From Cupriavidus cauae (GTDB taxonomy: Bacteria; Pseudomonadota; Gammaproteobacteria; Burkholderiales; Burkholderiaceae): a DNA stretch of 64,000 nucleotides. Location of the stretch: the NCBI RefSeq assembly GCF_008632125.1, contig NZ_VWRN01000060.1, positions 1-64,000 on the forward strand. The letters run 5' to 3'. Positions 59,236-64,000 of the stretch are shown here, one piece after another. The translations under genes and the position numbers were made by a program. Within the stretch, counting starts at the first letter, position 1; each line of letters opens with the position of its first letter. Below the pieces are notes generated by a model that was not told the origin of the DNA, did no database searches, and saw nothing but the letters and a program-made list of their open reading frames with translations.

Positions 59236-61839
59236 TCAGTCTCCGAGCGCGGCCAGGTCGAACCTGGCCGACGCGTTGGCTTGCGCGCCCGCGCCCGTCT
59301 GCGTCATCCGTTGCGCCAGATGCTGGGCGGATTCCGGCAAGGCCGGCGTCGCCAGCATCGGTTCCGTGGTGGCATGCCTGGCGGCCGAAGTGGCGGCCGA
59401 AGTGGCAGCCGAAGTGGCAGCCGAAGTGACGGCAGTGGTGGCGGCGGTAGTCACGGCGTCCGTGGGGGCGTTGTTGACGGCGATGGCGTCAAGCCCCGCC
59501 TTCTTCTCGTTCGCCACCGCATTGGACGCTGGCGCGGCGTTGCGGCCCGGGAAGTTCTCCAGCACGTCGAGCAAGGCCAGCAGGCGGCCCAGGCCTTCGA
59601 GCAGCGCGGCGGCGCCCGGCGCCGCGTCCCTGGCGGCGGCGCGGCCGGCCAGACCGGCCAGGCAATCGATCGCCGCCGCGGCCGGCGCATGGGCCAGCCG
59701 CAAGGCGGTCATGCCGGCCTGCAGCGCGACCAGCGCGTCGACGTCGAACACTTGCGGCGAGGTGCCGGCCGGGCGGCCGAGATGATCCAGCGCATGGCGC
59801 AGCGTGCGGCATTGCAGCGCCGCGGCATCGCCCCAGCGCGCCCACTGGGCGAGCTGCGCGCCGGCCCCGGCCAGCGCCGGATCGGCCAGCAGATAGTCGA
59901 CGGCCAGCGTCTGCCCGCTGTCGCGCTCGATGGTACGCACTGCCAGCAGTACGGCATCGATGCCCCCTTTGCTGGTGGCGCCGCGCGCCGCGCGCGCCTG
60001 CCCTTCGACCACGCGCACCCGGGTCTGCGCCATCCATTGCACCGCGTCGCGGTCGCGCCAGCGCAGTTCGGCCTGCGCGTGGAAGGTCAGCGTGTCGGCC
60101 AGCGCGTCCAGCTTCCATGCCGTGCCATCGCACAGCACGCGCGCGCTCTTGCGCGCGGACGCCAGCCAGCGCTCGCCGCTCGACTGCCAGCGTTGCAGCG
60201 TGGCGCCGGCCGGCATCGTGTCGAGCAGATGGACGACGGTACGGCGCGCGGCCAGCGCGGCGCGCCAGTGGGCCATCTCGGCGTCCCAGCCGCCGGCCTG
60301 CTGCGCGCGCGCCAGCGGCGTCACGGTGGCCATCAGCGGCATGCCGTCGCGATCGCCAAGCCACAGCGTGTGTTGCCACGGCTGCGGCGCGCGCCGGCCC
60401 GGCACCGCGCAGGGCAGCGTCACCGAGGCGGACAGCACGAAGTGTTCGCAATGCCGGCTTGCGTCCTGGCAGATCGCATCGCGGACCTGGCGTACCAGCG
60501 GACGCAGCTCGGCCTGCGCGGCGCGGCTCGCCCACAGCTCGCGCAGCAGCGCAAAGCCATAGGAGCCGTCGCGCAGCGCGTTGACGCAGGCGCCCACGGC
60601 ATGGCCGCTGTCGGCGATCGAGCGCAGCACGTCGTGCGCTTCGTTGCTCGCGCCCCGGCCCGCATCGGCGGCGTCGTCCGCACCTTGGGCAGCCAGCGCA
60701 CGCCGTGCGGCCTGCGCGTCGGCGAACACCGAACCGCGCCGCGGCATCAGGAAGGCGCGCTCGACCAGCGCGTCGCCGCGCGCCAGTTCCAAATGTTCGG
60801 GCACGCGCTGGCCGGTCGAGGCGTAGAACACCGGCAGCCGATGCCGGATCACGACATCGAGCACCGAACCCAGATGGGTGGCCTCGTCGAGCTTGCTGAT
60901 GATGCAGCCGTCGATGCCGGCGCCCGGCGCGGCGTCGTGGCGGTAGGCGTGCACCACCTCGTTGAGCGTATCGCCGTGGCTGGCGCCGTTGAGCAGCAGC
61001 ACGCGCTGCACCGGCGCGGGCGCGCCCGCCAGCATCGCGATCTGCTCGGACAGGTTGCGGTCGCGCTGGCTCATGCCGACGGTATCGATGATGACCAGAT
61101 GCTTCTGCGACAGCGCGCCCAGCGCGAGGCGCAGGTCGGACGCGTCCTTGACCGCATGCACCGGCACGCCAAGGATGTCGCCATAGATGCGCAGCTGCTC
61201 GTGCGCGCCGATACGGAAGGTGTCGGTGGTCAGCAGCGCCAGCTTGTCGGCGCCGTGCTTGAGCACGAAGCGCGCGGCCAGCTTGGCGGTGGTGGTGGTC
61301 TTGCCGACCCCGGTGGGCCCGACCAGCGCCAGCACGCCGCCCTGGCCGAACAGCGCGTCCTCGTCGGCCAGTACCGGCACCTTGCTGGCGATCTCCTGGC
61401 GGATCCAGCCCATCGCGGCCGGACGGTCGTAGCCGGCCGGCAGCCGCGCCAGCAGCGTGCGCGCCAGTTGCGCGGAAAAGCCCGCGCCGACCAGCCATTC
61501 GAACAGCGACTCGCGCAGCGGATCGGCGGCGGCGGCCGGCACGGCGGGAACCGCGATGCCCGACAGTTGCCGCTCGATCAGCGCGCGCATCGATTGCAGT
61601 TCGCCGCGGATGCCGTCGATGTCTTCCGCGGCCGCGACCTGGATCGGCTCGCGCACCGGCGGCTGGAACCGGGGCGCGCTGTCGGAGATCGCACCGAGAT
61701 CGGTATCGCGCATCGCCACGATTTCCACGCCGCCGTCGACGGTGCGGTTGGACAGCACCACGGCGTCCGGCCCCATGGCTTCGCGCACCTGGCGCAAGGC
61801 TTCGCGGCCGGTGGCCGCCACAAATTTGGCTACGCTCAT
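59236..61839 (-). CDS. flhF: Flagellar placement GTPase FlhF with long C-terminal extension
   Basis: 867 residues; typical FlhF is 380-500. The N-terminal B-type domain (MSVAKFVAATGREALRQVREAMGPDAVVLSNR) and an SRP-type NG GTPase are complete: helical bundle at ~85-150, G1 GPTGVGKT at 174-181, DTFRIGAHEQLRIYG, DTVGMSQRDR, SKLDEA and FYASTGQRVPEHLE. Conservation ends near residue 365. The remaining ~500 residues form an extension: a predicted alpha/beta part (~390-740), then an Ala/Thr-rich repeat (SAATSAATSAATSAA). AGGGT lies before ATG 61839. Recruits flagella to the pole; the extension's role is unknown. Confidence 0.88.
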   Translation of the reverse strand: MSVAKFVAATGREALRQVREAMGPDAVVLSNRTVDGGVEIVAMRDTDLGAISDSAPRFQPPVREPIQVAAAEDIDGIRGELQSMRALIERQLSGIAVPAVPAAAADPLRESLFEWLVGAGFSAQLARTLLARLPAGYDRPAAMGWIRQEIASKVPVLADEDALFGQGGVLALVGPTGVGKTTTTAKLAARFVLKHGADKLALLTTDTFRIGAHEQLRIYGDILGVPVHAVKDASDLRLALGALSQKHLVIIDTVGMSQRDRNLSEQIAMLAGAPAPVQRVLLLNGASHGDTLNEVVHAYRHDAAPGAGIDGCIISKLDEATHLGSVLDVVIRHRLPVFYASTGQRVPEHLELARGDALVERAFLMPRRGSVFADAQAARRALAAQGADDAADAGRGASNEAHDVLRSIADSGHAVGACVNALRDGSYGFALLRELWASRAAQAELRPLVRQVRDAICQDASRHCEHFVLSASVTLPCAVPGRRAPQPWQHTLWLGDRDGMPLMATVTPLARAQQAGGWDAEMAHWRAALAARRTVVHLLDTMPAGATLQRWQSSGERWLASARKSARVLCDGTAWKLDALADTLTFHAQAELRWRDRDAVQWMAQTRVRVVEGQARAARGATSKGGIDAVLLAVRTIERDSGQTLAVDYLLADPALAGAGAQLAQWARWGDAAALQCRTLRHALDHLGRPAGTSPQVFDVDALVALQAGMTALRLAHAPAAAAIDCLAGLAGRAAARDAAPGAAALLEGLGRLLALLDVLENFPGRNAAPASNAVANEKKAGLDAIAVNNAPTDAVTTAATTAVTSAATSAATSAATSAARHATTEPMLATPALPESAQHLAQRMTQTGAGAQANASARFDLAALGD

Positions 61840-62416
61840 GTCTTACGACCCTTGATTCAGTGGGTTCCCGCGGCAACGCCGGTATGGCAACGATTCCGAT
61901 CTTCCGGTGGTCCGGCTCCGGTACGGTGGGCCGGAACAACGTCTTGCGCGGCGGCCATGTGCCCGCCGGCAAGCAAGCGGTTCGGATCGAGGTGAAAGGT
62001 CGGCCGTCCCGCTTTCCCTGCGCCGGTGTTTCGGTGCACCGGCGAATCGGCGGCCGTGGGGCGACTCTCGTGTGGTCGCCGCGCGCCGCTCGGCGAAGCG
62101 GCAGCCTGCCCCTTCGACGTCTCGATTATCCGAGCGGGGGCATGGCGCTATTAGGGCGAATAGGCGGGGGATTGCGGCGCTATTTGGACGATGACGGTGC
62201 CGCCGGCCGGGCGAATCGCGGCAGCACGGTCTGATTACCGGTTAACGGCAGCCATGCGGTTTTATTTCGCCCACGATGGCTGGCAGGCGGCAAGGAAGGC
62301 TCTCCGTTGCGTCGACAGCGCGGATCTTTTTGGAAGTGGGGACCGTTCGTCCCTGACAGACTCGCTGCTTTTTCACGATTCCCGCCGATCGACCGCTCGA
62401 TCGCGACCAGCCCGCC
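61840..62416. other. Intergenic region between flhF and the F-box-like gene
   Basis: 577 bp with divergent genes on both sides. Apart from the sigma-28-like element I see no gene, RNA or PIP-box (TTCGC-N15-TTCGC) in it. Confidence 0.5.
62242..62268 (-). promoter_or_regulatory. Possible sigma-28 promoter directed toward flhF
   Basis: Minus strand GAAA (62268-62265), exactly 15 bp, GCCGTTAA (62249-62242); the -10 is identical to that of flgM and the -35 core has one mismatch to TAAA. It is about 400 bp upstream of flhF, so a long leader would result. Confidence 0.35.
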
Positions 62417-64000
62417 ATGCCGCTCGATACCTCGCCCCCCTTGTCCGTCCGCCCCTGCGATTCGACACCGCGCGACTGCCTCCCGACTGCCACCGTGCCA
62501 TCCGGCGTCATGCGGGCCCACAGGCGTGGCGCCGACGATCTGCGGCTGGTGTTGCTGCCCACCGAGATCCTTGTACGCATCGCCGGCTACCTGCGGCCGA
62601 ATGCGGCGCTGGCCCTTGGCCGCGCCTGCTGGCCGATATTCGAGGCGTTGCGCCGCGACGTCATCGAGCCGCTGCGCCTTGGCGAGCGGATCCGCTGGAT
62701 CAACAGCCTGACCGGCGTCCAGGGCGCGATTCGCGGCGTGCTGGCGGCGCCGGCGGAAAGCCGCCCCGCCTTGTTCCATGCCGTTGCCCAGCGCGCGCAA
62801 GCCTTGCACCCCCTGCTGACGGAACCGTCGGGCGAGCTGCTGGCGCGCCAGCTGCAGGCGTGCGCCAGGCCTTGGTGGGACGAGCTCTATGCGGCCGAGG
62901 ACCCGGCGCGGGAGCGTCTCGCCCAGGCGCGCAGCTGCACGGAGGCCCATGGCGAATTACTCGAGAGGGTGCTCGCCTCGCCGCCGGAGACACGGGTACG
63001 CCTGCTGTTGCGGTGGTTCGGCACGGCAGGCACGCCGTTGCCGACGGTCGGTCAATGGAGCCGTATCGTGTCCGCCTTGCCGCCGAACGCGCGCGGCCGG
63101 ATGCTGGCCCTGATGGCCAATGGCATACCGAAGCAGGAAGCCGAATACGCGCACGCGCAGGCCATTGTGCTGGCAGCGGTGCGCAACTCGGCTGCTGCCG
63201 GCATGCCCTTGCCGGAGGACCACGCCAACGTGCTGGCGAACCTCGCCAAACGGCTGGTCTGGGACGCGCCCCGCGATCAGGCCGCCCGGCTCGCGCAGGC
63301 TTGGGACGAGATCGAATCGCTGACGCGCCGCCTTCCGCTGCCCGCGCAGCGAAACGTCCTTGCCGAGCTGACCGAATTCGTGCATCGCGACGATGCCGAT
63401 CCGGCGGACAGGCCGGCGCAGCTTGCCCCGCGCTGGCAGGCGTTCATCGGTTACGTGGGCTCGCACCTGCCGCCGGCCGACGTCGCCATGATCCTCGGCC
63501 GGCTCGCCGAGCATAACCGCCTGGAAGACTACGGCCTGGACGACGACGACGAGGCGGAAGCGAACCAACTGGAAAGACCGATCCGCGAGGCGATCGCGCA
63601 GGCTGCCCAGGCGCTGCCCGGGGAATGGCGCGTGACGTTGCTGGCGCGGGTGCTGCGCTACACCCCGCCCGACGACCCGGGAATGGCCGCGCGATGGGAT
63701 CAGGTGTTCGTCGCCGCCGCGGCCGTGCCGCCGGAGCACGCCGTGGCCGTGTACAGCGACCTGGCCAACGTGGTCGCCTGCCTGCCCATCGACATCCAGG
63801 AGAACCGCTGGCATGCGCTGGCGCATTGCGCCGAGACGGCCGTGAACCCGGGGGCCATGCTGCCGGTCCTGTTGGAACTGGCCAGCCACGGCCTGGCGCC
63901 GCTGCCGCCCCAGCGCCATGCCGCGCTGGTCCGGATCGGTGTACGGCTGCCTGTGGAGGAGCGCGGCCGCCTGTCCGCCGCGATGGCCACCACGCGCGAC
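62417..64000 (+). CDS. F-box-like protein with helical repeats, incomplete at the window end
   Basis: 528 codons open from ATG 62417 to the last base, with no stop; a stop at 62354 and no ATG between fix the start. Residues ~46-85 resemble an F-box: LLPTEILVRIAGYL, then an LALGRACW helix. The rest is all-helical with recurring LPxxxRxxxLxxL-type units (SALPPNARGRMLALM, ALPGEWRVTLLARVL, PLPPQRHAALVRI), like HEAT/armadillo arrays. No signal peptide. Eukaryotic-type F-box proteins in Ralstonia (GALA) and helical-repeat SKWP proteins are type III effectors, so a translocated effector is a reasonable guess. LRR repeats of GALA are absent. No close family is recognised. Confidence 0.65.
   Translation, partial: MPLDTSPPLSVRPCDSTPRDCLPTATVPSGVMRAHRRGADDLRLVLLPTEILVRIAGYLRPNAALALGRACWPIFEALRRDVIEPLRLGERIRWINSLTGVQGAIRGVLAAPAESRPALFHAVAQRAQALHPLLTEPSGELLARQLQACARPWWDELYAAEDPARERLAQARSCTEAHGELLERVLASPPETRVRLLLRWFGTAGTPLPTVGQWSRIVSALPPNARGRMLALMANGIPKQEAEYAHAQAIVLAAVRNSAAAGMPLPEDHANVLANLAKRLVWDAPRDQAARLAQAWDEIESLTRRLPLPAQRNVLAELTEFVHRDDADPADRPAQLAPRWQAFIGYVGSHLPPADVAMILGRLAEHNRLEDYGLDDDDEAEANQLERPIREAIAQAAQALPGEWRVTLLARVLRYTPPDDPGMAARWDQVFVAAAAVPPEHAVAVYSDLANVVACLPIDIQENRWHALAHCAETAVNPGAMLPVLLELASHGLAPLPPQRHAALVRIGVRLPVEERGRLSAAMATTRD

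Noticed and set aside
58738..61995. 1085-codon open frame on the plus strand
   Set aside because: Antisense to flhF and flhG; composition (Arg/His/Gln-rich, no domains) is typical of shadow frames in GC-rich DNA.
62230..62417. PIP box or hrp box before the F-box-like gene
   Set aside because: No TTCGC-N15-TTCGC or TTCG-N16-TTCG pair could be found, so Hrp-type control is not supported.

Overview
The window is GC-rich, densely coded DNA typical of a beta-proteobacterium of the Burkholderiaceae. Cupriavidus or a close relative fits best: many LysR regulators, two Bug-type (TctC-like) periplasmic receptors, a trimeric-porin-type porin, a nag-type aromatic hydroxylase cluster and a split flagellar regulon. 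The genus is inferred from gene content, not from a marker gene.

Layout. (1) 1-6.5 kb: C-terminus of fliK, alkB, a PhoX-type phosphatase, a FUSC-family membrane protein and a strong candidate small RNA. (2) 6.5-16.9 kb: metabolic islets under LysR regulators: an Asp/Glu-racemase-like protein, an argininosuccinate-lyase-like enzyme, a Bug receptor with a LeuC/LeuD-like dehydratase pair, then a ParB-like-nuclease-fold protein translationally coupled to an MFS transporter. (3) 17.1-25 kb: a phased array of four inverted repeats, a uracil-DNA-glycosylase-like gene, a BON-domain protein, a second Bug receptor, a CocE/NonD hydrolase with its LysR gene, an alpha/beta hydrolase and a P-loop kinase. 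(4) 25.0-26.3 kb: an AT-rich, probably acquired patch of small membrane proteins, one of them frameshifted. (5) 26.3-35.9 kb: a NahR-like LysR gene divergent from a reductase / oxygenase alpha / beta / Rieske ferredoxin operon in the order of salicylate 5-hydroxylase (nagAaGHAb), followed by a GntR-DUF2848-amidase-MFS operon and an AraC regulator. (6) 36-41.5 kb: AhpD-like protein, class I amidotransferase, a 50-residue lipoprotein, Nudix hydrolase, porin, an Asr-like basic secreted protein and a CDF cation transporter. (7) 41.6-54.8 kb: flgL-flgK and flgJIHGFEDCB on the minus strand, flgA and flgMN on the plus strand, with an excellent sigma-28 promoter before flgM. (8) 54.8-61.8 kb: ybhN-clsB, then flhE-fliA-flhG-flhF. 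(9) From 62.4 kb to the window end: an open, unfinished gene whose N-terminus looks like an F-box, followed by helical repeats, reminiscent of Ralstonia type III effectors.

The flagellar genes form one functional set: rod and hook (flgB-flgJ), hook-filament junction (flgK, flgL), hook-length ruler (fliK), P-ring chaperone (flgA), FliA/FlgM control, the FlgN chaperone, and the FlhF/FlhG pair that set flagellar position and number.

The least expected sequence-level signal is the repeated occurrence of short tandem repeats (7-11 bp, once about 42 bp) that begin at, include or closely follow a stop codon. I count eight cases across unrelated genes. Other points for a second look are the small RNA with an anti-Shine-Dalgarno-like stretch, the 41-42 bp phased inverted-repeat array, the roughly 500-residue C-terminal extension of FlhF, a FlhG without Walker A lysines, and the F-box-like protein.
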